64,000 nt of DNA from Paulinella micropora (Eukaryota; Cercozoa; Imbricatea; Euglyphida; Paulinellidae), in assembly GCA_019918135.1 (NCBI GenBank), contig WBZZ01002847.1, forward strand, positions 62,001-126,000, given 5' to 3'. The notes beneath the pieces were generated by a model. It saw only the letters and a list, made by a program, of their open reading frames with translations, was not told where the DNA came from and did no database searches. Both the position numbers and the translations under genes were made by a program. This document shows, piece after piece, positions 43,963 through 54,469 of the stretch (positions are counted from its first letter, which is position 1; each line of letters begins with the position of its first letter).

Positions 43963-45408
43963 ATGCAGCGTGCACTAGTGACCGAGCCGGCGGGACGTCA
44001 GAAAAGGGCCAAGCTGGGCCCTGCAGGGACTTACCTGCAGGAGCTCGCGCGTGAAGACGTCATCAAACCATACCTGAACGGTCTGCTACTAGACGACCAC
44101 CAGGCGTGGCTAGCGGAGTTTGACAAGCAGGGCTTTTGCGTGATCGAGAACGCCATCTCGCCAACCGAGGTCGCCTCGCTGCTCAAACTGTTGAATGCCG
44201 ACTTGAGGCGCATAAACCCGCTCATCGACCCGCGCGACCCTGAGACCTGGACCAACAGCAACTGGCCGGGCATAAACTCAGTAGGTATTATCAAGGACAA
44301 CAAGACAGGCATCCAGCACGGCCGGTTTATGTGGGAGGCCCGGCAGTTGGTATGGCGCACCAACGTCTTCCAACGCGCCCTGGGCGTACAGCCCGAGGAG
44401 CCCTGCCTCAGCAGCTTTGACACCTGCAGCGTTTTCCGTGATTTTAAATACAATCCGGCGTACAAGACCAAGGACGCCTGGCCACACATGGACAAGGGCG
44501 CCACGCCCGCACCAGCGCTGAGCGGGCGTCGCTGCCTGCAGGGCATGCTCTGCCTGACCGACACTAGCTTCGAGACAGGAGGCTTCGCCGCGGTCGCCGG
44601 CTCCCAGCGATTGCACGCCAAGTTGCTCGAGGTCATGAAGCCGCGCCGCGGCGTCAACTACGTGCCCTACGGCGACAAAGCCCTGCGGGTCCAGCGGCAG
44701 GTCTTTGACCCCCAGAAGCTCGTCTGGTACATGCCGCACGTGCGCGCGGGGTCTCTGCTCTTGTTCGATTCGGCGGTTACGCACACTAACATACCAGCAC
44801 GCACTACCGCCCCCAAGCCCCCGGACCCGACCACCCCCTGGCTGCGAGTGGCGGCGTTTGTCAACCTGGTCCCAACCTCGCTCTTGGGCCAGGCGGAGCT
44901 CGCCAAGGTACGCCGCGATCGCGAAGAGTTCGTGCGGCGAAGGGCCCAGACCAATCACTACGTGACTTACGACAGCGCTGGCAAGCCCATGGCTATTACG
45001 CAGCAGCTGGCTTACCCCCGCCACAAGTCCTTCCGACCCCTGCAGAGCTGTGCGCTCCCCGCCGAGACCATCCTCCGAGACTATGGAGCCTTGGTGCTCG
45101 GCACAGGGGGCATGCTGCCCCCCGAACCCCCCCTGCTGTCCCCTCCCGCCAGCGGGCTGGGCCCGCTGGTTGTATTTTTATTAAAGAAGACGTTTCTCTC
45201 TTTCTATGCTAAAACTTCCGCAAAACATGCAAAGAAAGGGGGGGGGGGGAGGGAAAGAGGGGGAAAGAGGGGGGAGGGAGGGAGACGGGGAAAGAGGCGA
45301 GGGAGGAGGGGAAGGGGAGGAGAGAGAGACAGAAGGGGGGGGGGGGAAGGTAGGGAAAGGGGACAGAGTTTGCTTTTCTTTCTGTCTCCTTTCTTACTAC
45401 AAAATTAA
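43963..45408 (+). CDS. Phytanoyl-CoA dioxygenase-like 2-oxoglutarate/Fe(II) oxygenase
   Basis: The ATG at 43963 (MQRALVTEPAG) is preferred over 43876, which lies in a G-rich palindrome. Residues about 45-360 follow the PhyH family: FDKQGFCVIENAISPTEVAS near the start, WPHMDKG (the HxD iron-binding pair), GGFAAVAGSQRLH, and RAGSLLLFDSAVTHTNIPA (the distal histidine) followed by an Arg-containing strand (LRVAAFVNLVP) that would bind 2-oxoglutarate. This family hydroxylates small molecules or proteins; the substrate here is unknown. The family-like part ends near 45090. The rest of the open frame runs through a GC-rich mini-repeat (45107-45166), a TTTTTATTAAAG box (45174-45185) and purine low complexity, so the last 85 or so residues are doubtful. 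Confidence 0.82.
   Translation: MQRALVTEPAGRQKRAKLGPAGTYLQELAREDVIKPYLNGLLLDDHQAWLAEFDKQGFCVIENAISPTEVASLLKLLNADLRRINPLIDPRDPETWTNSNWPGINSVGIIKDNKTGIQHGRFMWEARQLVWRTNVFQRALGVQPEEPCLSSFDTCSVFRDFKYNPAYKTKDAWPHMDKGATPAPALSGRRCLQGMLCLTDTSFETGGFAAVAGSQRLHAKLLEVMKPRRGVNYVPYGDKALRVQRQVFDPQKLVWYMPHVRAGSLLLFDSAVTHTNIPARTTAPKPPDPTTPWLRVAAFVNLVPTSLLGQAELAKVRRDREEFVRRRAQTNHYVTYDSAGKPMAITQQLAYPRHKSFRPLQSCALPAETILRDYGALVLGTGGMLPPEPPLLSPPASGLGPLVVFLLKKTFLSFYAKTSAKHAKKGGGGRERGGKRGEGGRRGKRRGRRGRGGERDRRGGGEGRERGQSLLFFLSPFLLQN
45107..45166. repeat. GC-rich palindromic mini-repeat after the oxygenase domain
   Basis: GGGGGCATGCTGCCCCCCG, then AACCCCCCCTGCTGTCC, then CCCGCCAGCGGGCTGGG. It has the same layout and orientation as the RPB2 copies at 30355 and 30593. 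Confidence 0.8.
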
Positions 45409-45456
45409 GAGAGTCTTTTTGAGCAAAATCCCCCCCCCCCCCACATACACAAAAAA
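45174..45456. other. Spacer with 3' box and purine tract
   Basis: TTTTTATTAAAG marks a likely 3' end for the oxygenase gene. A G-rich purine tract (45237-45360) follows, then a pyrimidine stretch and a C-run just before the primase ATG. It probably includes the primase promoter. Confidence 0.45.
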
Positions 45457-48400
45457 ATGGCGGCGGCCGCCCAGGCACGGCGGGCGCCCCGCAGGGTCCT
45501 GCTGACGCGGGGGCTGCCCAGGCCCGTCTCTCTGTTCGAGTCGGGCGGCGCCAATTCCTACCCGTCAGAGGCTTGTTTCGCCGAGGGCAAGGCCCAGAAT
45601 CATGGGTTCTTTTACAAGCTCATGTTACCCCCCGCCCCAGACGCGCAAGGGCGGCCCGGCTTGTCCGAGCGCCACCTGTTCGGCTCCTGTTCGGACCCCC
45701 GGACCTTTTACGAAGACATCTACCGCTGCGTCAACCCGATGGAGCGCAGCTTCTTCGTCATCATACAGGGGCAGTCTTCCCTCTACCTCGACTTGGAGTG
45801 GTACTCGCGCGGAGCAGACCCTAGCGCCGCGCGGCGTCTGCGCGCGCTGCAGTGCGCCGTGCGCGCGTCCCTCGCCCAGTTCGGCCTAGCCTCGCCTAGC
45901 GCCGACGAAATGCACACCATCGACCTAGGCAGACCTTGTGGGGACGGCTGGTACAAAAACTCGTTCCATGTCGCTTTTCCCAACGTTGTCTTTGACAGCG
46001 TCCACGACGCGGGGGCTTTCGTCAAACACTGGCTCATGCAACAAACATGCACCATCCCCAGCGGCTATGGCTCACGTCAGACGCCTACAGAGAGCCTGCC
46101 CCCCGGCCTCTGCGGAACAGCTGCTTCCACACGCACAGCGGACCTCCGCTGCCCCACGGGAAGCAGCACGACCAGCCCGCTGCCCTGGCGCGGGCCTCCA
46201 GAACACGCCAGCGCGCCTACGGTGACTGGAGATGCCAGCGTGCCTACAGTCACCACCACGTCTTCGTCGCCGACCACTACCAGCACACTGACGACGAGCC
46301 CGCTAGCGCAGGCTGTAGAAATGCAAGCTGGTGTCGCTAGTGAGCTGAGTGATCTGATCCTCGAGCTTCGCATCGACACTAGCTCGGATTTCTACAAACA
46401 TCCCAAGAACACAGGCCACATGATCGACCCTGCTGTATACACCAAAAACCGCTGCTGGCGCTTGCCAGGCTCACAGAAAGTACCCGACCTCCTGCGCGCC
46501 GGGGCGCAGCCGCATCCTTTGCCCAGCTATGAAGAATTTCTAGTGCACGCACCCAATCACTCTCCACGCGGACCCGCTACAGTCTACGTTCCAGCCGGTG
46601 CCATACCACCCAGGGCCAGCCATGCTGCCCCCCGAGCCCCCCCTGCTCCCCTTTCCAGCACGCTGGCGCGTGCTGGGCAGCGGGCTGGGCAGCGGCTTGG
46701 ACAGCGTGCTGTTCCGCCCGCCATCATTCACGAACAACAACGGCTTATTCTCAAGAAGCTTAGGCTGCTGCTGGCGGAGTGGGGTGACAGAACCTCCCAA
46801 GTTTCGGTTCAGCAAGACCAAAAAACTGGCAATCAACTCTTTGTAGTTAGAACTGCCCGGGATAAGCAAGGGCGTCTATGCCTTTTCCACGAAGTTCAGC
46901 GCAGACGACGCCGCGGCGCGAGGACGAACGCCGACGGGAACGATAGCGTTGCTGCCACCGCTGCGGATGAGCAGAAGAAATGCATGTTCCACAAGAAAAA
47001 CAATGCATTCTTGTATCTAGGAGTGGGCGGAAACGTTTTCTACCGATGCCATGGCACGCGCTGCCGCGCAGCGCACAATTGGGCCCAGCAATCGGCCCTG
47101 ATCGGCAACCTGTTTGCGCCTTGGGCAGAGCAACGCGACCGGCTGCTAGCATCCTCCAGCGGCTCTTCTTCCAGCAGCTCGTCTTCTTCTTCTTCCAGCA
47201 GCTCTAGCAGCAGTTCTAGCAGTTCTAGCAGCAGCTCTTCCAGCTGCTCCTCCACCAGCTCCGCTGCCGACCACGACGAGCCCGCCGACGACAAATCACC
47301 TGTTGCAAATCATGCTGACAGGATGAGCGACACAGACGACGGAGACAACATGACCGACGATGACCATGATGCTGCTGCTACTACGACAGACAGCGCTGCT
47401 GCCAGCAACTCCTCCTCCTCCTCCTCCTCGCCCTTGTCCTCGTCGTCTTCGTTCATGCCGAGCGACGACGAGGACGAGGAACCAGTTTTTGATGACACAG
47501 CGCGGGCTCCGATACAAGATGGGGCGGGAGAGCTCGATGCCTTGGAACGAGCCGAGCTAGAGAAACAGCTCTTGCCCCATCTGGTATCAGAGAATTTCAG
47601 CGACTTGCAGAGACTCCTGCACGAGGCGGGCTGGCCTGAACACTGCTACAATGCCCTAGAGCACATCCAGGTTGCAGGTTCGCTTAAAGATCCCCCTGTG
47701 TCGTCTTCATTGTCGTCTGCAACACTGCCGGCGGAACCGGCAGACGACGACGAAGACGACATTGAGGAGGACGACCAACAAGACAACGCAGGACCTGACG
47801 AAGGAGAAGAAGAGACGGCAGGGCAGGACAACGATACGAGTAGTGGTATTGCGCGGGCTGTGCAATACCACTACTCCGATATCTTCACACTCCCGTGCCC
47901 TGACTGCACGGACGCAACCCGGCGCATATGCCGCGATGATTACGCCTTCTGGCTTCAGAATTGCGCGGCCTGTGAGGCCATGGAAAAAGAGATCAAGGCG
48001 GAGCCTGGGCGACCGCCCAGGCGCAAAAAGCGTCGTCTGGCCGACCCGCCCACCCGCTGCCGACGCCCTGATTTACCCCCCGACGCGTCCGCATCCGACA
48101 TCGCTGAAGCCGAGCTGTGCGCACAAAAGCAGGGCGGTTTCCGCTTTCTCTTTCCACATTACGAGAACCAGGTCTACGAGGGCGGAGAGCAAGCACACGA
48201 CTTTGGGAGGGACCCAGAAGCTATGACAGTGGAATATGATGCGCGCTGGGTGCGCAAGTTAGCCCTGCCCGAAGGCACACGCCTTGTCTTCCTGCGGGCG
48301 TGCATGGGGACAGGTAAAACAGAGGCGTTAGCCCGCCTTCTGCTCGGTATCGAGGGACACAACCCAGACGACTTCTTCTCCTCGCAGGAGATACAAGCCC

Positions 48401-50672
48401 TGTCCCAGCTGAGCCGCTCTCGGACCCGCGCGTTCCGCTGTCTCATGATAGGCCCCCGAATAACTTTCAACGCCAGCCTGCACCACCGGCTCGAGCTGGC
48501 GCTGAAGAAGGCGGGCATCAAGATCGACTTCTACCAGGATCTGGCCAAAAAATCAACCAAGCGAGACCCTCACAAAGTCGTATACCAGTATGAATCATTA
48601 CACAAGCTCATCGGCAAAGCCCCGTTTGACTTAGTGGTACTGGACGAGAGCGAATCCACTCTCTTTAACGTCACTGCCGGGCTATGCAAAGGAAACTCAA
48701 CCAGAAAAATGCTCTTATGTTCGCACGCGTGCTTCAAAGCAGACTCTGCGTGATAGCCATGGACGCTTTCTTAGGCCAGAAAACCATTCGCGTTTTACAG
48801 GAAATCCTCAACGCGCCCTCCGTGGTTGACGAGTTCAACCACGGAGGGCGCGCCACGCCCAAAAACACCATCTTCTACATAAATACACACACTCAGCACA
48901 TGCCAAGAAAGACCTTCATCCACCGCGGCTCCAAGAGCATTCACCGAGCCCTTGAGCTAGCTCTCTCCCGAGGAGAACGCGTTGCCATTGCACACGGCAC
49001 GAAGCGCCACGCCCGCCTGCTCAAACGCAAACTCAAGGCCAAATTTCTGGGCATCAAGGTCCTGATCTACCACCAAGGCAGCGACAGGCTCTCGGATTTC
49101 CAGCGCGCGCACAAACAGATAGTGCAAGAATGGATGAAAGTAGATGTCGTGATCTTCACCAGCGTGCTCACCGTGGGCTTTGATTTTTCCGCTCAGTATT
49201 TCTCGACGATGTTTAGCTACATCAGTAACAACCAAGTGCCCATGCTAAACTACATTCAAATGGCAGGACGAGTGAGGTTTCTCCGGCACAACTCGTGGCA
49301 CATTTGTGTCTCCCGACCCAAAAGCCACTCTACCAGAGGTCCCGACACCCTGGCCCAAATCCGCAAGAGCATCGACCGCGAAGAAAGGCACACCGTGGCA
49401 ACTGAGAAATTCTACGGAGTTCACACCGATTGGGCTGCCGACACTCTCACAGCAGACAACATGCACTGGCGCAAAGCAGATGGCTGGCTGGCACTCTGTG
49501 CTTCTTACAACACACTTGCAGCTGCACGAAGCCGAAACCACGCACTGCGTGAGCTTCTCTGGTTTCTCAAACAAATGGGGATGCACACACCCGCGTTTGT
49601 GGACTACTCCAAGCTTCGCCTCCCGCCTGCCAAGAGTCGGCACGACTTCTTGCTTGAAGATCATTTACAAGAGACCGCGCAAACATCAGAGGAAACTAAG
49701 CAGCAGGACGCGCGGCGAGAAGCTGCCAAAACGGAGCAGGCAGAGGTAGTACAAAGCCTGCGCGCTGCCAAGGACCAACGCATGGAGAGCCGCACAGCAA
49801 CCGAGCGAAGACTGGTCGCAGCCTACAACGCGCGGCACCAACAGCCCGTGACAGAGTCTGACCCGGCCAGTGAAAACCAAGAGCAAGAGGAGGAGGACTT
49901 ACTGACACAAGAGCAGATCGCGGGAGAAGCCAAGCGTCTGTCCAGCGGACTTCTGAACGAGGAGGAGCGCACTCTCCGCTCCAGTAACCCGGAAGTCGCA
50001 CTGGAACTGCACGCTGACAAGAAGGCTCTGTTCGCTTTTGCGGCCGCGTTTCCCAACTTACGACCAGACTGGGACACGATACGAGAGTGCGAACGGACAG
50101 ACTTTGCCTCCCGCTGCCGCCTGCTCAAGCTCCTACGAGAATTCAATCTGCATGAGATATGCCAGCAAGAGCACAAACCAGGCAGCTTCGTTGCTCTCTT
50201 CGATCAGCACAAAGTCATCCTGCCCGTCGCGACGGCTGTTGCTAGTCTTCTTAGAGCACTTAGCCTAGACATACAAAGAGGGATTCAGCCCGAGGGACTC
50301 CGATTGACAACGCTTGAACTAAATCTGCCAGCAATCACGAGTTGTTTGCGTCGGATACTCGAGACGCTGCCACGAATCGTAGCAAAGTGGAAACCTGGTC
50401 GTTATGTCACCGAGCTGTTCCAAGCCTGTCCACATAAGACTCTGCCTGCTCAGCACGCGATCAGTCAGAGTGCACAGGTTCTTCGAGCTATGCTGCCATG
50501 TCAGCTAGTTCGCATAGTAAACCCGGGGAGCTCTGATGGCCGATTCAAAGAAAGCGGCAAAAACTTCTCACGATATGAATTGAAACCTGACATGGTGCAG
50601 GACATAGACGCTTTTCGAATTTCAGATGAATGCACATTATTTGCCTATCCTCCCGCAGGGAACTACCTGTGA
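45457..50672 (+). CDS. Primase (AEP) joined to UL9-like origin-binding helicase, in two frames
   Basis: The locus starts at the ATG at 45457. The primase part has YLDLEW (DxE, about residue 110), YKNSFHV (the SxH motif, about 173), and DPAVYTKNRCWRLPG (about 327-341), a signature of PrimPol/UL52-type archaeo-eukaryotic primases. A UL52-like zinc site follows (CMFH...CHGTRC, about 508-535), then a poly-Ser run (47155-47250) and a second cysteine-rich site (CPDCTD...CAAC). The helicase has Walker A GTGKT (48310), DESE in motif II, and later TSVLTVGFDFS and YIQMAGRVRF, typical of the Herpes_ori_bp family (also ASFV F1055L). A C-terminal domain of about 300 residues recurs twice downstream. It should unwind and prime viral origins. 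The locus lies in two frames (about one break). Hairpins at 47838-47876 and 48812-48852 are inside it. Confidence 0.85.
46618..46690. repeat. GC-rich palindromic mini-repeat inside the primase gene
   Basis: CATGCTGCCCCCCGAGCCCC is followed by TCCAGCACGCTGGCGCGTGC, a hairpin. It is translated as a Pro/Ala-rich piece (HAAPRAPPAPLSS) between primase motif III and the zinc site, matching the translation of the RPB2 copies. Confidence 0.75.
47155..47270 (+). repeat. Ser-codon microsatellite
   Basis: AGC/TCT/TCC repeats encode a run of about 38 mostly serine residues between the primase zinc site and the rest of the protein, an apparent flexible linker. Confidence 0.85.
47838..47876. other. Perfect 15-bp hairpin inside the primase-helicase gene
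   Basis: GAGTAGTGGTATTGC and its exact complement flank a 9-base loop. The arms match no other hairpin in the window. Confidence 0.75.
48812..48852. other. Perfect 18-bp hairpin inside the primase-helicase gene
   Basis: CGCGCCCTCCGTGGTTGA at 48812-48829 and its exact complement at 48835-48852 flank a 5-base loop. It falls within coding sequence of the helicase part. Confidence 0.8.
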
Positions 50673-51030
50673 TTAAGAGAACAAAACGCACATCACGGCT
50701 GTGGTTTATGAACACACTACTGCCGGAGATTATACAGCTCTTGTCTTGTGCTAAAATTAAATTATTTTTTTCTCCATTTTAGCTTCTGAAGAGAAAAGAA
50801 AATGTAATGTTCATACTTCCTTAGTTTACATGCGCAGAACTCCTTTTCTGCACTCCCGCACATAGGGTGCTAGTATGTACAGAAAAGGCCACTGTGCGGG
50901 CAGAGGAGACTCTTGCGCGGGGGGGGGGGGGAGGGAAGGAAAAGGTGCCTGTCCTTCCATCTTTCGCGCACAATCTTTTTCACAGACCCTTGACCGGACT
51001 TCCGGATCTTGTTTGCACTTCAAAAAAGAG
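50673..51030. other. Spacer downstream of the primase-helicase gene
   Basis: An AT-rich stretch (50750-50810) follows the stop, then a G-run (50920-50930). No gene was seen. The AT-rich block next to the repeats at 51031 is of interest as a possible origin. Confidence 0.4.
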
Positions 51031-51690
51031 CGCGGAAATTTGCCCGCTTCTGCGGCCGCCCTTTCTCTGGCAGCGAAAAAACCCCGCTCCGTGCGGGGCG
51101 GGGGGGGGGGGGGCATAGGTGCGCCACCTGGCACCGGATAGGCCGCCGATGAGGCACAAAAATGAATTTCTAAATATATAAGAGAACAAGAATGCTTTGC
51201 GTGCCCGAGCAATCCGCGGGCCGCGCGCTGCACCCGTGAAACTTTGCTGACAAGCAAAAGATGCGCGGAAATTTGCCCGCTTCTGCGGCCGCCCTTTCTC
51301 TGGCAGCGAAAAAACCCCGCTCCGTGCGGGGCGGGGGGGGGGCATAGGTGCGCCACCTGGCACCGGATAGGCCGCCGATGAGGCACAAAAATGAATTTCT
51401 AAATATATAAGAGAACAAGAATGCTTTGCGTGCCCGAGCAATCCGCGGGCCGCGCGCTGCACCCGTGAAACTTTGCTGACAAGCAAAAGATGCGCGGAAA
51501 TTTGCCCGCTTCTGCGGCCGCCCTTTCTCTGGCAGCGAAAAAACCCCGCTCCGTGCGGGGCGGGGGGGGGGGGGGCATAGGTGCGCCACCTGGCACCGGA
51601 TAGGCCGCCGATGAGGCACAAAAATGAATTTCTAAATATATAAGAGAACAAGAATGCTTTGCGTGCCCGAGCAAGCTGCCCCCCGCGTGC
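51031..51690. repeat. Three tandem copies of a ~230-bp repeat
   Basis: Units start with GCGCGGAAATTTGCCCGCTT at 51031, 51263 and 51492; the last is incomplete. Each contains a CCCCGC-TCCGT-GCGGGG hairpin with a G-run of variable length, the block GGTGCGCCACCTGGCACC, and an AT-rich TAAATATATAAGAG that looks like a TATA element. Frames through the array are translations of the repeat, not genes. Next to an origin-binding-type helicase gene, a replication origin or a repeated promoter are the two readings. Confidence 0.85.
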
Positions 51691-52548
51691 GCTTCCAGGG
51701 GGCCGCTGCGTATTCCCTGGCTCTGCTTACCACCCTTTCGCACCTTTCCTTTGTAACTTTTTGTTTTGCGGAAGTGAGAGCGTCTATGCCTTCGCTTCTT
51801 TCCAACAAACTGGGGTCTGAACTGCGTTTCTACCATGCAACTTAGCACAAATAAAATAGAATCTTATAGAAATATACACACAAAAGCAAAAGAATCATTG
51901 TGAGCTCTAAAGTAAAAGTTGTTCTACACACACCCCGCGCCCCCGGATTACACAGCGTCTCTCCTGAACACGAAGGGATTTTACTCTTTTGTCAAAAGGG
52001 GTGCTTAGCCATGCTGACTAAGCTCGCGGCGCCGCCCTTCCTTTCGTCCCCCTCTGGATCCATCTTGCGCGCCTATGGCTCTCTCGTCTGCTGTCTACAC
52101 ACCCGCAACGCGGGTGATGTAGGCCAGCTTCTCGGACGTTCGGAATTCTTTGAACACACAAGTTAGCCGCATAGGGCATTATCATGCGTTTGCGCCGAGT
52201 CTGCGAGCTGAAAAGTCTTATTCGGTAGGTATTGCGACTGTCTTGTTCTGAGCTTTCTGCGCCATCTGTTCTTGTGTGTGTGGGGGGGGGGGAGGGAAGG
52301 GGAGAGAGGGAGGGGGGGGGGGGGGCGCCCCCCCTCCCTCTCTCCCCTTAAGGTTTCTCTTCCGACGCGGAGGGGGGGGGGGGGAGGGAGGAGAGAGACT
52401 CTCCTTGCTTGCTAGTTGTATTCTTTTCGGGGTGGGGGGGGGGGGGTACTAGCGTATGTCACAGGAACAGAAGAAAGTCTGCGTTTGCTTTTTTATAAAG
52501 CGCTGTTTCCGCTCTTATCAAAAAATCCAATAAAAACTCATAGTTTTT
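51691..52548. other. Spacer with an HNH relic and a long G/C-run hairpin
   Basis: No intact gene was seen. At 52135-52235 the sequence matches two separate parts of the HNH locus at 54127-54545 placed side by side (TTAGCCG... and GCCGAGTCTGCGAGC), so it is a small relic. At 52278-52350 a G-rich tract and its C-rich partner form a long hairpin centred on GGGCGCCC. Confidence 0.55.
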
Positions 52549-53961
52549 TCACTGGCAATACCAGGGTTTTTGCCCCCTTGGTACTCGAGAGAAAAGTTTT
52601 ATTTGTTTATTCGAAAAAAGGGCATATGTGTGCATTCTCTGTAAAAAGGGGGGTGAGTACGGAACACGTAAAAATGTGTGTTTCTTTCCCTTGGTCATTG
52701 GTAATTCCCTGCGGGGAGGTAGGGGGAGAGTGTGAAATCTTCTGCGATTTGAAAGGCGTCTGTGCCCCTGCAGCATGTCGGGCTTCAATTCATATTGAGA
52801 GAATATATACTCGCCTTCTCTGAATCGACCATCAGAACGCCCTGGGTTGATCGTGCGGATTAGCTGGCAAGGCAACATAGTTCGAAGAACCTTTGCACTT
52901 TGGCTAATCGCATGTTGGGCAGGTAGGCTTTGGTGCGGGTTGGCTTGGAGCAGGTCGGTGACGTAGCTGCTGGGCTTCCATTTGGCTACGACTCGTGGCA
53001 GCGCCACGAGTATCCGACGCAGGCAATCTGTGATTGCAGGCAGATCTAAGTCTAGCGTTGTCAGCCCGAGTCCGTCTGAGTGAGCCCCCTTATGTATGTC
53101 GAGGGTGAGAGCTTGGAGAAGAGCAGAAACAGCTGTTGCAACGGGCAGGATAGCTGTATGTTGATCAAAAAGGAGGGCAAGGAGGCTGCCTGGCTTGTGC
53201 TCCTGTCGGAATATCTCATGTAGATTGAATTCTCGTAGGAGCTTGAGCAGACGACAGCGAAGGGCAAAGTCTGTCCGTTTACACTCGCGTACCGTGTCCC
53301 AGTCTGGTCGTAGGTTGGGGAACCCCGCCGCAAAGACGAATAGAGATTTCTTGTCAGCGAGCAGTTCCTGTGCGATCTCTGGGTTCTTGGAACGGAGAGT
53401 GCGCTCCTCCTCGTTCAACAGTCCACTGGACAGACACATGGCTTCTTCCGCAATCTGTTCTTGTGTGATCACGTCCTCCTCCTCTTCTTCCTGGTTTTTA
53501 TTGCCTGGCTCAGACTCTGTCTGAGCCAGGTGTTTGCGCCGTGCATTGTAGGCTGCGACCAGTCTTCGCTCGGTCTCTTGTAAATGGTATTTAAGCATCA
53601 AACTATGCCTAGCTTTGGCGGATGGGGTCTTCTGTTTAGAGAAGTCAATACTCAGATCTGCTTGCGGGGCCTTGCGGCTTGCAGGACGGGCCTTGCGGCC
53701 TGCAGGTCGTGCTCGTTTGGCGGGGACTATTTCCGCTGAGACAGACACTGCTTGAGCTAGCCTGCGGCGGCGCCCCTTCTTGGGGGTCTTTGCTGGCACT
53801 GACTCCGTCTTGCCATCCTGTGCTTTCTTATCCTCCTCTTTTTGCATTTTTTGTTTTCTTTTTTTCGCGGGAGTTGAGCGTGAGCGCTCGGGCCGAGGAA
53901 TGCAGGACTCCGCGTCCCAGCGAGAAAAGATGCTGCTGTCTAGACTCCCCGCGATGGGCAT
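52549..53961 (-). CDS. Stand-alone second copy of the primase-helicase C-terminal domain
   Basis: The likely start is the ATG at 53961 (MPIAGSLDSSIFSRW); a later one at 53847 is possible. A basic Lys/Arg/Ala-rich N-terminal region is followed by about 290 residues closely matching the C-terminus of the primase-helicase: ERRLVAAYNAR, TQEQIAEEAMCLSSGLLNEE, FPNLRPDWDTVRECKRTDFA, LLKLLREFNLHEI, QHAISQSAKVLRTMLPCQL and NPGRSDGRF. Identity is high, so the duplication is fairly recent. The end of the locus is not in the same frame as the match (about one break). A 12-bp hairpin (53504-53530) sits inside. It may bind DNA or partners of the helicase; the domain's function is unknown. Confidence 0.7.
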   Translation of the reverse strand: MPIAGSLDSSIFSRWDAESCIPRPERSRSTPAKKRKQKMQKEEDKKAQDGKTESVPAKTPKKGRRRRLAQAVSVSAEIVPAKRARPAGRKARPASRKAPQADLSIDFSKQKTPSAKARHSLMLKYHLQETERRLVAAYNARRKHLAQTESEPGNKNQEEEEEDVITQEQIAEEAMCLSSGLLNEEERTLRSKNPEIAQELLADKKSLFVFAAGFPNLRPDWDTVRECKRTDFALRCRLLKLLREFNLHEIFRQEHKPGSLLALLFDQHTAILPVATAVSALLQALTLDIHKGAHSDGLGLTTLDLDLPAITDCLRRILVALPRVVAKWKPSSYVTDLLQANPHQSLPAQHAISQSAKVLRTMLPCQLIRTINPGRSDGRFREGEYIFSQYELKPDMLQGHRRLSNRRRFHTLPLPPRRELPMTKGKKHTFLRVPYSPPFLQRMHTYALFSNKQIKLFSRVPRGQKPWYCQ

Positions 53962-54280
53962 TTGCCAGGGTAGCTCCCCCCCCCCCCCCCCATCGTTTGG
54001 GAACGATGTGGTCAATGTGCCACTTGGGTGCGCCCGGCATGAAATAAGGGGCCAGCCGCGCTTGCCACTTATTTTCCAGGACCCAGCGGCGGGCCTGGAG
54101 CGTGCTGACTGGACGCCGCGCGTTTGCTAGTGACATGGTGCCCAAATAGACAGGACGCAGCCCCTGCAGGTGCTTATTGTTTTTTTTAACTGCCAAGTTT
54201 TGGAGCTTAGCGCACAGCGCCTGTTGCGTTTCCGCCGAGTCTGCGAGCCGGAAGTCCTCTTCGGTAGGCAGCGCCTCCAT
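53828..54280 (-). CDS. HNH nuclease-like protein, first copy
   Basis: The ATG at 54280 (MEALPTEEDFRLADSAETQ) opens a frame whose last part overlaps the start of the neighbouring minus-strand gene. It reads SLANARRPVSTLQARRWVLE, WQARLAPYFMPGAPKWHIDH and IVP, where WHIDHIVP is the first half of an HNH nuclease motif. After this the frame enters a G-run and no longer resembles the family; a second, partly different copy lies just upstream. HNH proteins cut DNA and are common in viral homing or recombination elements. This copy looks incomplete. Confidence 0.5.
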   Translation of the reverse strand: MEALPTEEDFRLADSAETQQALCAKLQNLAVKKNNKHLQGLRPVYLGTMSLANARRPVSTLQARRWVLENKWQARLAPYFMPGAPKWHIDHIVPKRWGGGGGATLANAHRGESRQQHLFSLGRGVLHSSARALTLNSREKKKTKNAKRGG

Positions 54281-54469
54281 CCTTTCTGAGCTTTTTCTGC
54301 GCCCTTTGTCCTTTGTGCGTGTGTGTGCGGGGGTGTGGGGGGGAGTCCTGCAAGCCTTGCCAAGGTTGACTCAAGTTTGTCAACCTTGTCTGAATGCGGT
54401 AAAACGAGGAAGAGAAGGGGCGCGCACTGGCAGCGGGAAAAAGATTCTGCTGCCTAGACTCCCCGTGAC

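Noticed and set aside
51031-51690. Minus-strand frames with repeated PAPHGAGFFRCQ peptides
   Set aside because: They translate the 230-bp tandem repeat through G-runs; no start, no independent coding bias.
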